From the NCBI RefSeq assembly GCF_027620315.1, contig NZ_JAPNNL010000002.1, forward strand, positions 43,711 to 107,710: a DNA stretch of 64,000 nucleotides, given 5' to 3'. The notes below the pieces were generated by a model. The model was not told where the DNA came from. It did no database searches and saw nothing but the letters and a program-made list of their open reading frames with translations. The position numbers were made by a program, and so were the translations under genes. The DNA is from Nonomuraea corallina. GTDB taxonomy: Bacteria > Actinomycetota > Actinomycetes > Streptosporangiales > Streptosporangiaceae. This document shows positions 42,887 through 52,502 of this stretch, piece by piece. Every line of letters starts with the position of its first letter. Position 1 is the first letter of the stretch.

Positions 42887-42953
42887 TCATCCCGGGCCGG
42901 TCGGTCCTGTCATCCCGAACTGGTCCGTCCCATCATCCCGGGGCCGGTCCGCC
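42887..42953. repeat. 23-bp tandem repeat, three units
   Basis: Units begin TCATCCCG at 42887, 42910 and 42933, each followed by a variant of GGCCGGTCCGTCC. The third is 21 bp. It lies between the arginase-fold gene and ispE; the rest of 42819-43054 holds only a TACGAT -10 candidate at 43004-43009 for ispE. Confidence 0.7.
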
Positions 42954-43054
42954 TGCGTCACCGGGTTTCCGGGCGCGCGCCGGTACGCGGGGTGTGCGGG
43001 CGCGGATACGATCGAGTGTCCTCAACCTGCGGCGACGGAAGTGGCAGAAGATCG

Positions 43055-43951
43055 ATGAGCTCGGTGACCGTACGGGTGCCCGCCAAGGTGAACGTGCAGC
43101 TGTCCGTCGGCCCGCTCAGACAGGACGGCTTCCACGACCTGGTCAACGTCTTCCACGCCGTGTCGATCTACGACGAGGTGGTGGCCAGGCCGGCTCGCTC
43201 GGTCACGGTCTCGGTGACCGGAGGGTGGGCCGCTGAGGTGCCGCTGCACGACGGCAACCTGGCGGTCAGGGCCGCTCGCGCGCTGGCCGCTCGGGCGGGC
43301 TGCGACGAGGGCGCCGAGCTGGTCATCCACAAGACGATCCCGGTGGCGGGCGGCATGGCGGGCGGCAGCGCCGACGCGGCGGCCGCCCTGGTGGCGTGCG
43401 ACGAGCTGTGGGGGCTCGGGCTGTCCCGCGAGGAGCTGATGGAGATCGGCGCCGGGCTGGGGAGCGACGTCCCGTTCGCGCTCATGGGCGGCACCGCGCT
43501 CGGAACGGGCCGCGGTGAGCTGCTCCGACCGCTGCCTGTCGGCGGTCCCTTCCACTGGGTGTTCGCCGTGGCCGATGCCGGGCTCAGCACCGCCCACGTC
43601 TACAAGGAGTGCGACCGTCTGCGGGAGGGCTCGCCCGTCCCCGAGCCGCGAGCCGACGAGGAGCTGCTGGCGGCGCTGCGCGACGGTGACGCCGCCGAGC
43701 TGGGCCGTCGCCTCGTCAACGACCTGGAGCCGGCCGCGCTCGCCCTCCATCCGCCGCTGGCCGGCACCCTGCGCGCCGGTCGCGACGCGGGAGCCCTGGG
43801 CGCGATCGTCTCCGGCTCCGGCGCCACCTGCGCCTTCCTGGCCGGGGACGAGGCGCACGCCGCAGAGCTGGCCGGGGTGCTCGCCACGACGCCCGGCACC
43901 CGCGCCGCCGTCGTCGCGGAAGGCCCCGCCCCCGGCGCCACCTCCCTCTGA
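43055..43951 (+). CDS. ispE: 4-diphosphocytidyl-2-C-methyl-D-erythritol kinase
   Basis: 298 residues. GHMP kinase of the MEP isoprenoid pathway, phosphorylating CDP-methylerythritol. Motif 1 VRVPAKVNVQLSVG, motif 2 PVAGGMAGGSADAAAAL (ATP-binding glycine/serine loop), and motif 3 GAIVSGSGATCAFL. ATG 43055 is chosen with GGAAG upstream; an in-frame GTG at 43015 is possible. Confidence 0.96.
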   Translation: MSSVTVRVPAKVNVQLSVGPLRQDGFHDLVNVFHAVSIYDEVVARPARSVTVSVTGGWAAEVPLHDGNLAVRAARALAARAGCDEGAELVIHKTIPVAGGMAGGSADAAAALVACDELWGLGLSREELMEIGAGLGSDVPFALMGGTALGTGRGELLRPLPVGGPFHWVFAVADAGLSTAHVYKECDRLREGSPVPEPRADEELLAALRDGDAAELGRRLVNDLEPAALALHPPLAGTLRAGRDAGALGAIVSGSGATCAFLAGDEAHAAELAGVLATTPGTRAAVVAEGPAPGATSL

Positions 43952-43987
43952 GCCGCCGCCGGGAGCCACCCCACCTGAGCCGCCATT

Positions 43988-44177
43988 CGACCCCCGGACG
44001 CCGGGACGCCCGTACCTCAGACGGCGGGACGCCCGTACCCCCGGATGCTGGGCAGTCCGTACCCGGACGCCGGGACGCCGTACCCCGGGAGACCCGAACC
44101 CCGTACCCCGTACCCCGTACCCCGTACCCCGGACGCCCGTACCCCGGACGGTGGGTTGCTCGGACGGTGGGTTGCTC
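43988..44177. repeat. Low-complexity repeats with G-quadruplex motif
   Basis: Between ispE and the ABC-F gene the DNA is a patchwork of degenerate CGGGACGCCCGTACC units, then CCCCGTA repeated with five C4 runs at 44099-44130 spaced by exactly three bases, then two perfect 16-bp copies of GGACGGTGGGTTGCTC (44146-44161, 44162-44177). On the minus strand the C4 runs read GGGG-TAC-GGGG and meet the classical G-quadruplex pattern. It sits just upstream of the ABC-F promoter. No gene is seen in 43952-44220. Confidence 0.8.
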
Positions 44178-44205
44178 GGTCAGACGGGGTGCTCGTTCGA
44201 GCCGA

Positions 44206-44211
44206 TACCCT
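44206..44211 (+). promoter_or_regulatory. -10 box of ABC-F gene
   Basis: TACCCT, 9 nt before ATG 44221; no ribosome binding site, so near-leaderless. Confidence 0.45.
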
Positions 44212-44220
44212 GGGAATGCG

Positions 44221-46017
<1,797 letters not shown>

Positions 46018-46037
46018 CGCCGCGACCGCGGGGCCGG

Positions 46038-46043
46038 TAGTGT
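46038..46043 (+). promoter_or_regulatory. -10 box of leaderless IMPase-like gene
   Basis: TAGTGT, 7 nt before ATG 46051. It excludes the GTG 46042 start. Confidence 0.5.
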
Positions 46044-46050
46044 GCAGGCC

Positions 46051-46842
46051 ATGATCGACTCGTACGCGGCTCTGGACGACGCCGGGATCGCGGTCGCGGC
46101 GGCGGGCGCCGGCGCGGACGTGGTGCGCGGCATGTTCGGCCGGGAGCTGTCTCGTATCGACAAGGGCGACGGGGACTTCGCCACCGCCGCGGATGTGGCG
46201 GCCGAGCAGGCGATCGTCGACGTCATCCGCGCCGGGCGGCCCGGGGACGCGGTGCTCGGCGAGGAGGGCGGGCAGCGGGGCCCGGCCGGCGCGGCGCGGC
46301 AGTGGCTGGTGGATCCGCTGTGCGGCACGCTGAATTACGCCGCCGGCACCATGCTCGTGGCCGTCAACGTGGCGCTGCGCGACGGGGCGGCGGCGGTGGC
46401 CGACCCGTTCGGCGACGAGCTCTACCTCACCGACGGCGAGACCGCCTGGCTGCGGCGTCAAGGGGTGGACACCCTGCTGACTCCCACGTCCTCCGGCCGC
46501 CTGGTGGACGTCAACCTGGATCCGCCGTTCCCGGGCGCGCCGGGGTTGCGGGCCGTGGACCTGCTGGCGCACTCCGGGTTCGCCAAGAGGTTCCGGCCGC
46601 GGGTCGTGTCCACCTCGCTGGCGCTGGCCTGGGTCGCGGCCGGCAGGCGTGCCGCGTACGTCACCGATGGCGGCGACCTGGCGGGGAGCGTGCACTTCGC
46701 CGCCGGCATCGCCCTGTGCCGGGCCGCCGGCTGCGTCGTCACCGGGATCGACGGCGGGCCGATCGGGCAGGGGGGCCGCGGGCTCGTGGCGGCCGCCGAC
46801 GCTGAGACCCACGACCTGCTGCTGTCGATGATCCGCGGCTGA
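46051..46842 (+). CDS. Inositol monophosphatase-fold protein with degenerate active site
   Basis: 263 residues. The IMPase fold is recognisable from GDFATAADVAAEQAIVDVI, LGEEGG (Glu71/72) and WLVDPLCGTLNYAAGT. The family motif is DPxDGTxNF, where both Asp bind catalytic metal; here the second Asp is Cys91. The late WDxAAG motif is also weakened to SVHFAAG, with no Asp. It may have lost phosphatase activity or bind a ligand without turnover. The second IMPase-fold gene in the window, at 59263, keeps all residues. Confidence 0.85.
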   Translation: MIDSYAALDDAGIAVAAAGAGADVVRGMFGRELSRIDKGDGDFATAADVAAEQAIVDVIRAGRPGDAVLGEEGGQRGPAGAARQWLVDPLCGTLNYAAGTMLVAVNVALRDGAAAVADPFGDELYLTDGETAWLRRQGVDTLLTPTSSGRLVDVNLDPPFPGAPGLRAVDLLAHSGFAKRFRPRVVSTSLALAWVAAGRRAAYVTDGGDLAGSVHFAAGIALCRAAGCVVTGIDGGPIGQGGRGLVAAADAETHDLLLSMIRG

Positions 46843-46864
46843 CCCGCGACCGGCCGGGTGCCGC

Positions 46865-47575
46865 CTAGCGGCTGACCGGGAGGGAGGCGGCGATGCCGTC
46901 GAGCAGGCGGTCCAGCCCGTAGCCGAAGCGCTCGTCGGGGTCCATGAGTTCGCGCCCGCTCTCGGTGACCACCCGGGCGAACAGGGGGTACTCGCCGGTC
47001 TTGACCAGCGTCTCGATGTAGGGGGCCTGGCGGGCCATCCACTGCTGGACGTCCAGCCCGGTCCTCCGCCGGGCCTCCCGCTCGCCCAGCTCGGCCGCCA
47101 CGTACCCGTTGACGTACGCGATCACCGAGCCGACCACGGCGAGCATGGCGTCGACGCTCAGGCCCAGCCCGTCGACCATGGCGAGGGACCGGTCCAGGGC
47201 TCGCACGCCGTTGGGGCCGGCGGACTGCCGGGTGGCGGTCACCCGGGCCATCCACGGGTGGCGGTGCATCGTGCGCCGGCTCTGTACGGCCAGGGCGCGC
47301 AGGTCGGCCCGCCAGTCGCCGCTGGGGACGTCCGGCGGGAGGAAGTCCATCGCGACGGCGTCGACCATCAGGTCGATCACCTCGTCCTTGCCGGTGACGT
47401 ACCGGTAGAGCGACATCGTGCCGGAGCCGATCTCGGTGGCGAGGCGGCGCATCGAGATGGCGTCTAGCCCTTCGGCGTCGGCGACCCGGAGGGCCGCCTC
47501 GGTGAGCTGGGCCCGGCTGAAGGCGGGCCGGGGCCCGCGAGCGGGCTGGTCGGGCCGCATCCACACGTTCTCCAT
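46865..47575 (-). CDS. TetR family regulator
   Basis: 236 residues. HTH at 20-65: SRAQLTEAALRVADAEGLDAISMRRLATEIGSGTMSLYRYVTGKDEVIDLM, the TetR subgroup with a TetR_C_1-type C-terminal domain (DWRADLRALAVQSRRTMHRHPWMARV). Divergent from the ATP synthase subunit a paralogue; two copies of a GTACACCGTAC palindrome lie between. Its own -10 (TACGGT) falls inside one copy, so autorepression is likely. Confidence 0.92.
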   Translation of the reverse strand: MENVWMRPDQPARGPRPAFSRAQLTEAALRVADAEGLDAISMRRLATEIGSGTMSLYRYVTGKDEVIDLMVDAVAMDFLPPDVPSGDWRADLRALAVQSRRTMHRHPWMARVTATRQSAGPNGVRALDRSLAMVDGLGLSVDAMLAVVGSVIAYVNGYVAAELGEREARRRTGLDVQQWMARQAPYIETLVKTGEYPLFARVVTESGRELMDPDERFGYGLDRLLDGIAASLPVSR

Positions 47576-47580
47576 ATTGC

Positions 47581-47634
47581 GTACACCGTACCGGGCTGGT
47601 TACCCTCGACCGTACAACTGAGTACACCGTACTC
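47581..47634. promoter_or_regulatory. Two TetR operator palindromes
   Basis: GTACACCGTAC at 47581-47591 and GAGTACACCGTACTC at 47620-47634 share the same 11-bp core and are 41 bp apart. They flank the start regions of the TetR gene and the subunit a gene. Confidence 0.75.
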
Positions 47635-47657
47635 GGTTCTCTTTCGAAGGAGTGTGC

Positions 47658-48437
47658 GTGGCATCCCCCGACTTCCGCGCCCCGACGCCCGCGGACCTGT
47701 TCGAGTTCCCGCCCCTGTGGCCGGGCGCGCCCTACTGGCTGACCAAGCCGGTGCTGCTCGCGGTCGTGGGCGCGCTGGTGGTGTGCGCGTTCGCCTGGGC
47801 GGCGTTCTCGCGGCCCAAGCTGGTGCCGCGCGGGGTGCAGAACGTGGGGGAGTACGCCTATCTGTTCGTGCGCGACCAGATCGCCAAGCCCTACCTGGGC
47901 CGGGACACCGACCGCTGGATGCCGCTGCTGTTCAGCCTCTTCCTGCTGACGCTGGTCTGGAACCTCACGGCGGTCGTCCCCGTGCTGCAGTTCCCGGTCA
48001 CCGCGTACGCGTCGTTCCCGTGGGTGCTGGCCGCCGCCGTCTATCTGATCAAGCTGTACGTGGCCTTCAGCCGGCACGGGTTCTCCCGCTATCTCAAGGG
48101 CCTGATGTTCCCCCCGGGGCTGCCCAGGCCTCTGGCGATCGCCCTGTACGCGCCGCTCGAACTGGTCTACTTCTTCGTCACCGCGCCGTTCACCCATGCC
48201 GTGCGGCTGCTGGCGAACATGTTCGCCGGTCACACGCTGCTGGCGTTCTTCAGCGCCGTCGGCTTCTGGTTCATGATCGAACGGCCGACCCTGCCCGGCC
48301 TCACCCTGGGGGTGCTCGGCGTGGCCATGACGATCGTGATGACCGCGTTCGAGATCTTCATCCAGTTCCTGCAGGCGTACCTGTTCACCATGCTCGCGGC
48401 CCTGTACATCGGCTCGTCCCTGCACCCGGAGCACTGA
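47658..48437 (+). CDS. Orphan F0F1 ATP synthase subunit a paralogue
   Basis: 259 residues, five to six membrane helices. The region FTHAVRLLANMFAGHTLLAFF includes Arg183, equivalent to the essential stator arginine facing the c-ring, with Asn187 and His192. FEIFIQFLQAYLFTMLAALYIGSSLHPEH is the conserved last helix, with Gln240. No other atp gene is near, so it is not part of the main operon. GTG 47658 with GAAGGAG upstream. TetR control suggests conditional replacement of the housekeeping subunit. Confidence 0.88.
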   Translation: MASPDFRAPTPADLFEFPPLWPGAPYWLTKPVLLAVVGALVVCAFAWAAFSRPKLVPRGVQNVGEYAYLFVRDQIAKPYLGRDTDRWMPLLFSLFLLTLVWNLTAVVPVLQFPVTAYASFPWVLAAAVYLIKLYVAFSRHGFSRYLKGLMFPPGLPRPLAIALYAPLELVYFFVTAPFTHAVRLLANMFAGHTLLAFFSAVGFWFMIERPTLPGLTLGVLGVAMTIVMTAFEIFIQFLQAYLFTMLAALYIGSSLHPEH

Positions 48438-48443
48438 GGCGCG

Positions 48444-49622
48444 TCAGCGGGGGAAGGCGTGGCGGCGGGCGAGGGCGACGGTGACGAGGGCGGCGGCCAG
48501 GAGCGGGAGCGCGGTCCACGGCAGGGCAGCGGCGCCCGAAGCGTCCAGGACGAGACCGCCGGCGAAGGAGCCCGCCGCGATCCCCAGGTTGTAGACGGTG
48601 GTCTGCATGGAGGTGGCGACGTCGGCGTTGGCCGCGCCGGTGGCGTTGATCAGGGCGGTCTGCAGGAGGGTGGGGATGCCGCCGAAGGCCACGCCCCACA
48701 GGATCGCGCCTCCCAGCAGGGCGGCGGGGTGGCCGGTGAGCCCGAGCAGCGTCATCGTGACGGCGACCAGGGCGAGCGCGGTCAGCAGGGCGCGACGCGG
48801 GTGGCGGTCGATGACGACGCCGGTGGCCCAGACCCCGGCGACCGTGGACAGGCCGAAGACCAGCAGCGTCACGCCCGTCCAGGCGGGCCCGGCGAGCGGC
48901 GCGAGGTAGGTGTACACGGCATGGTGGGCCAGGATGACGACCACGGTGACGGCCAGGGCGGTGCGGGCGCCGGGCAGCGTGGCGACGCGGCGCAGCGGGG
49001 TCCGTGACGCGGGCGGTTCTGGGGCCAGGGCGGGGGCCTGCCACCGTACGACGAGGGCGAGGAGCCCGGCGAGCAGGGCGAGCGCCGCGAAGGCGGCCCG
49101 CCAGCCGGTCGCGGCGGCCACGGCGGCGCCGGCGGGGAGCCCCGCGCAGAGGGCGAGGGTGATGCCCGCGGAGACGACGGCGATGGCCCGGCCGCGCCGC
49201 TCCGGGGGGACCGTCCGGGCGGCGTACCCGACGAGCATGGCCCAGAGCGTGCCGCCCATCACCCCGGCCAGCACCCGGGCGGCGAAGGTCAGCGGGTAGG
49301 CCGACGACACCGCGGTCACCAGGTTGAGCAGGGCGAACCCGCACAGCACGGCGACCAGCACGGGCCGCCTGGGCAGGCCGCGCACCGCGGCGGTGACGGG
49401 GATCGCGGTGAGGAAGCCGGTCACCGCGAACCCGGTGACCAGGAAGCCGATCCGGGCCTCGGACACGCCGAGGTCCGCGCTCATCGCGGGCAGCAGTCCG
49501 GCGGGCAGCAGTTCGGTGGTGACGGCGGTGAAGGCGGCGGCGGACAGCGCGAGCAGCGCGGGCCAGGGCAGCGCGGGCGCGGGCCGCGAGCCGGGCACGG
49601 TGGGGGAGGTCTGCGCGGACAT
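48444..49622 (-). CDS. MFS drug/arabinose efflux-type transporter
   Basis: 392 residues, 12 helices, DHA1 type. Motif-like stretches: ELLPAGLLPAMSADLGVSEARIGFLVTGFAVTG at the start, RVLAGVMGGTLWAMLVGYAARTVPPERRGRAIAV, typical of the AraJ/NepI/CmlA-like group. Start ATG 49622. A 20-bp palindrome of MerR type lies 15 bp upstream; the -10 CACCAT ends 6 nt before the ATG, which suggests leaderless, regulator-activated expression. Confidence 0.9.
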   Translation of the reverse strand: MSAQTSPTVPGSRPAPALPWPALLALSAAAFTAVTTELLPAGLLPAMSADLGVSEARIGFLVTGFAVTGFLTAIPVTAAVRGLPRRPVLVAVLCGFALLNLVTAVSSAYPLTFAARVLAGVMGGTLWAMLVGYAARTVPPERRGRAIAVVSAGITLALCAGLPAGAAVAAATGWRAAFAALALLAGLLALVVRWQAPALAPEPPASRTPLRRVATLPGARTALAVTVVVILAHHAVYTYLAPLAGPAWTGVTLLVFGLSTVAGVWATGVVIDRHPRRALLTALALVAVTMTLLGLTGHPAALLGGAILWGVAFGGIPTLLQTALINATGAANADVATSMQTTVYNLGIAAGSFAGGLVLDASGAAALPWTALPLLAAALVTVALARRHAFPR

Positions 49623-49628
49623 GCGGCC

Positions 49629-49660
49629 ATGGTGAAACCTTCACATCAGTGTGAAGGCAA
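49629..49660 (-). promoter_or_regulatory. MerR-type promoter of MFS gene
   Basis: On the minus strand TTGCCT, a 20-bp spacer, then CACCAT. The perfect palindrome CCTTCACA-CTGA-TGTGAAGG (minus strand; 49638-49657) fills the spacer. Half-site, centre length and spacing equal those at 7223-7254. Confidence 0.65.
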
Positions 49661-49661
49661 G

Positions 49662-50159
49662 TCAGGTGTCGAAGGGCGCCAGCATCGTGCGCAACAGCCC
49701 CGCCAGGGCGCGCTGCTGGTCGGCGTCCAGGCTGCCTAGCAGCGTGTGCTCGCGCCTGATCAGGTCGGTGAACGCGGCGTCCACGCGGGCCAGCCCGGTG
49801 TCCGTCAGGGAGACCAGGACGCCGCGCCGGTCCTCGGGGTCGGGGCGGCGCCGCACCAGGCCCGCCTGGGTGAGGCGGTCGATGCGGTTGGTCATGGTGC
49901 CGGAGGTGACCAGGGTGGCGCGCAGCAGCGCGCCGGGGCTCAGTTCGTACGGCGGGCCGGTCCGCCGCAGGGCGGTCAGCACGTCGAACTCCCAGGGCTC
50001 CAGCCCGTGCTCGGCGAACGCGGCCCGCCGGGCCCGGTCGAGGTGCTTGGCCAGGCGGGAGATCCGCGAGAGCACCTGCAGCGGCTCGACGTCCAGATCG
50101 GGTCGCTCCGCCCGCCACGCCGCGACGAGCCGGTCGACCTCGTCCTGCGCTTCCGTCAT
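49662..50159 (-). CDS. MarR family transcriptional regulator
   Basis: 165 residues from ATG 50159. Winged helix: EPWEFDVLTALRRTGPPYELSPGALLRATLVTSGTMTNRIDRLTQAGLVRRRPDPEDRRGVLVSLTDTG is the canonical MarR recognition helix and wing. No redox Cys in the N-terminal part, so not OhrR-like. Divergent from the methyltransferase gene. Leaderless: TACACT on the minus strand ends 7 nt before the start. Confidence 0.93.
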   Translation of the reverse strand: MTEAQDEVDRLVAAWRAERPDLDVEPLQVLSRISRLAKHLDRARRAAFAEHGLEPWEFDVLTALRRTGPPYELSPGALLRATLVTSGTMTNRIDRLTQAGLVRRRPDPEDRRGVLVSLTDTGLARVDAAFTDLIRREHTLLGSLDADQQRALAGLLRTMLAPFDT

Positions 50160-50166
50160 GGTCCCG

Positions 50167-50217
50167 AGTGTACTGTCTTGACATCGAGATAAATAGCTCG
50201 ATATCAATTATCTTTAT
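50167..50217. promoter_or_regulatory. MarR/methyltransferase divergent promoter
   Basis: An AT-rich island. Minus strand: TACACT (50172-50167) as -10 of marR. Plus strand: TTGACA (50178-50183) and TATCAA (50202-50207) as -35 and -10 of the methyltransferase gene. Between them ATCGAG-N8-CTCGAT (50183-50202) is a dyad of the kind MarR proteins bind. An outer CTTGACAT...ATGTCAAG pair (50177-50222) brackets the whole. Confidence 0.65.
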
Positions 50218-50986
50218 GTCAAGAGATATGTGGGACCCTGACGTGTACGCCCGGTACGGGGACGAGCGATCGCGGCCCTTCTTCGAACTCCTGGCCAGAG
50301 TAAAGGCCGAGCGGCCCGCGTACGTCGTGGACGCCGGATGCGGCAGCGGCGAGCTGACCGCCACGCTGGCCGCGCGCTGGCCCGAGGCGGAGGTGCTGGG
50401 GTTCGACTCCTCGCGCGCCATGATCTCCAAGGCGCGGGAGCGGGGCGGCGAGGTCGCGTTCACCGTCGCCGACGTGACCACCTGGCACACTGACCGGCCG
50501 ATCGACGTGCTCGTCTCCAACGCCGTGCTCCAGTGGGTGCCGGAGCACCGGGCCGTCATCGAGCGGTGGGTGGACGCGCTGAGCCCCGGAGGCTGGCTCG
50601 CCTTCCAGGTGCCCGGCAACCACGACGCCCCGAGCCACGCGGCCATCCGCGAGCTGTGCGCGTCCCCCGCCTGGGCCGACCGGCTCGGCGACCACGACCG
50701 GGGCAGGCCCGCCGGCGACCCCGTCGAGTACCTGGACCTGCTGAGCGGGCTCGGCTGCCGGGTGGACGCCTGGGAGACCACGTACGTGCACGTGCTGGAG
50801 GGCGAGGACCCGGTGCTCGGCTGGGTGCGCGGCACCGCGCTGCGGCCCGTGCTCGACCGGCTGGACGAGGACGAGCGCGAGCGGTTCACGGCCGAGCTGG
50901 CCGGACCGCTGGCCCGGGCCTACCCGGCCGCTCCGTACGGGACGCCGTTCCCGTTCCGCCGCGTCTTCGCCGTGGCGCGACGATGA
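50216..50986 (+). CDS. tam: Trans-aconitate 2-methyltransferase-like enzyme
   Basis: 256 residues. Begins MWDPDVYARYGDERSRPFFELLARV, the hallmark of Tam. SAM motif I VVDAGCGSGELTATLA, then FDSSRAMISKA, DVLVSNAVLQWVPEH and SPGGWLAFQVPGN. Tam methylates trans-aconitate, a spontaneous isomer that inhibits aconitase. ATG 50216 lies 8 nt after the -10 and is near-leaderless; ATG 50228 is a possible alternative. The MarR dyad overlaps its promoter. Stop overlaps the ATG of the truncated VOC gene. Confidence 0.88.
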   Translation: MSRDMWDPDVYARYGDERSRPFFELLARVKAERPAYVVDAGCGSGELTATLAARWPEAEVLGFDSSRAMISKARERGGEVAFTVADVTTWHTDRPIDVLVSNAVLQWVPEHRAVIERWVDALSPGGWLAFQVPGNHDAPSHAAIRELCASPAWADRLGDHDRGRPAGDPVEYLDLLSGLGCRVDAWETTYVHVLEGEDPVLGWVRGTALRPVLDRLDEDERERFTAELAGPLARAYPAAPYGTPFPFRRVFAVARR

Positions 50987-51207
50987 TCACGGGCCTGCAC
51001 CACGTCCAGCTCGCCGCGCCGCCCGGCGCCGAGCCCGAGCTGCGCGCCTTCTACGCCGAGCTGCTCGGCCTGCGCGAGCGCCCCGCGCGCCGACGTCGAG
51101 CCGGGCACCGCCGGCCACACCGTCCTGACCTACCTGGCCGGTCAGGTGGCGGCCCTGCTCTCCCAGGACCACGGTGGCGATCCTGGCCGGCTCCTCGATC
51201 GGCTTGA
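50983..51207 (+). pseudogene. Truncated VOC (glyoxalase) family gene
   Basis: Begins [30 protein letters not shown], an intact first strand-helix unit of a VOC protein, overlapping the tam stop. After LLGLRERP the text becomes Arg-rich and unlike any VOC domain, with no metal-binding or DPDGN segment. Only about 35 of roughly 120 residues remain. Another plus-strand frame at 51095-51180 reads like coding sequence of unknown origin ([17 protein letters not shown]), so at least two broken ends meet here. Confidence 0.7.
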
Positions 51208-51458
51208 GCCCGCTCTTGGTGCGCAGCAGCAGGCCGGTGGCCATGCGCCGTTTCAGGCCCGCGATCCGTACGCGGAAGAACTCGTCCAGGTTGCCGCCGA
51301 AGACGGCCAGGAAGCGGACCCGCTCCAGCAGCGGAGCGACGGGTCCTCCGCGGCTCCAGCACCCGCTTGTTGAACCGGAGCCAGCTCTCCTCGCGGTTGA
51401 GGAACCGCTCCTGCGGGAGCGGCAGGTCGTTGTCGGAGTGGACCGGCTCGACGGACAT
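51165..51458 (-). pseudogene. Polyphosphate kinase (ppk1) N-terminal fragment, frameshifted
   Basis: Starting at ATG 51458 the minus strand encodes [19 protein letters not shown], the start of Ppk1. After a frameshift near 51350 it continues in another frame as [20 protein letters not shown] and [25 protein letters not shown], then homology stops. About 95 of some 700 codons remain, missing all catalytic His residues. It is a relic beside the VOC fragment. Confidence 0.8.
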
Positions 51459-51511
51459 ACCTGGAATATGCCCGCCGGGTTCGAACGGAACGTCACCCGT
51501 CCCACCAGGAC

Positions 51512-52459
51512 TTATTCCGAGGGCTCGGCCTGCTCCAGCCGGGCCGCGCGCTCGGCCAGCCGGGCCTCGCGCTGGCGCAGCCGCTCCTCACGCTCGCGGA
51601 CCTTCTCGGCCTCCCTGAGCACCCTCTCGCGTTCCTTCTCGGCCTCCTTGAGCTGCCGCTCGCGCTCCTTCAGCTCGCGCAGCCTGGCCTTCTCGGCCTC
51701 CTTCAGCTCGCGCTGGCGGGCCTTCTCGGCTTCCTTGAGCTCCTTCTCGCGCGCCTTCTCCAGCTCGCGCAGCTCCTTGTCGTTGACCCACTCGCCGGGC
51801 CGCGGCCTGGCCGCCTGCGCCTGCTGGCGCGTGGTGAGCGAGAGGGCGGGCTGCGGGTCGAGCCCGGTCAGGCCGTTCCAGGCCAGGTTGACCAGGTGGG
51901 CGGCGACCTCCTCGCGGGCCGGCTTGCGCGCGTCCAGCCACCACTGGCCGGTCAGCGCCACCATGCCGACGAGCATCTGGGCGTACATCGGCGCCAGCTT
52001 CGGGTCGTAGTCGCGCCCGGCGAACTCGTCGGCCAGGACGTCCTCGACCTGGCTGGCGATCTCGCTGATGAGGCTGGCGAACGTGCCGGTGCCGGAGGCC
52101 GCGTGGGAGTCGCGGACCAGGATGCGGAAGCCCTCGCTGCTCTCCTCGATGTAGCGCAGCAGCGCCAGGGCGGCGCGCTCCAGCTTCACCAGGGCATGGC
52201 TGGCGGCGAGCGCCTCGGTGATCATCGCCAGGAGCCTCTGCATCTCCCGGTCGACGACCACGGCGTAGACGCCCTCCTTGCCGCCGAAGTGCTCGTAGAC
52301 CACCGGCTTGGACACCTGGGCCGTCGCGGCGATCTCCTCGATGGAGGTCCCGTCGAACCCTTTCTCGGCGAACAGCGTGCGGCTGATCGAGATCAGTTGC
52401 TCTCTGCGCTCTCTGCCGGTCATGCGCCTGCGCGATCGGGATTCGGTCACAGGTTCCAT
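51512..52459 (-). CDS. TetR regulator with long charged coiled-coil tail
   Basis: 315 residues. TetR HTH 16-62 (RERREQLISISRTLFAEKGFDGTSIEEIAATAQVSKPVVYEHFGGKEGVY). Ligand domain to about 205. The last 88 residues (228-315) are an unbroken Glu/Lys/Arg/Ala/Leu helix built from variants of ELKEAEKARQR, predicted to form a single alpha helix or coiled coil. Normal TetR proteins end near 200. Downstream of the desaturase gene in one operon, 43 nt apart; an operator palindrome precedes the desaturase. The start is uncertain (no ribosome binding site); TTG 52510 is possible. Confidence 0.88.
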   Translation of the reverse strand: MEPVTESRSRRRMTGRERREQLISISRTLFAEKGFDGTSIEEIAATAQVSKPVVYEHFGGKEGVYAVVVDREMQRLLAMITEALAASHALVKLERAALALLRYIEESSEGFRILVRDSHAASGTGTFASLISEIASQVEDVLADEFAGRDYDPKLAPMYAQMLVGMVALTGQWWLDARKPAREEVAAHLVNLAWNGLTGLDPQPALSLTTRQQAQAARPRPGEWVNDKELRELEKAREKELKEAEKARQRELKEAEKARLRELKERERQLKEAEKERERVLREAEKVREREERLRQREARLAERAARLEQAEPSE

Positions 52460-52502
52460 AATGGCGGTGGCAGACGAACCGCCGGCCACCGCAGCCGAAA
52501 TA

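Noticed and set aside
42887..42953. CRISPR-like short repeats
   Set aside because: Three tandem units without spacers and no cas genes; simple tandem repeat.
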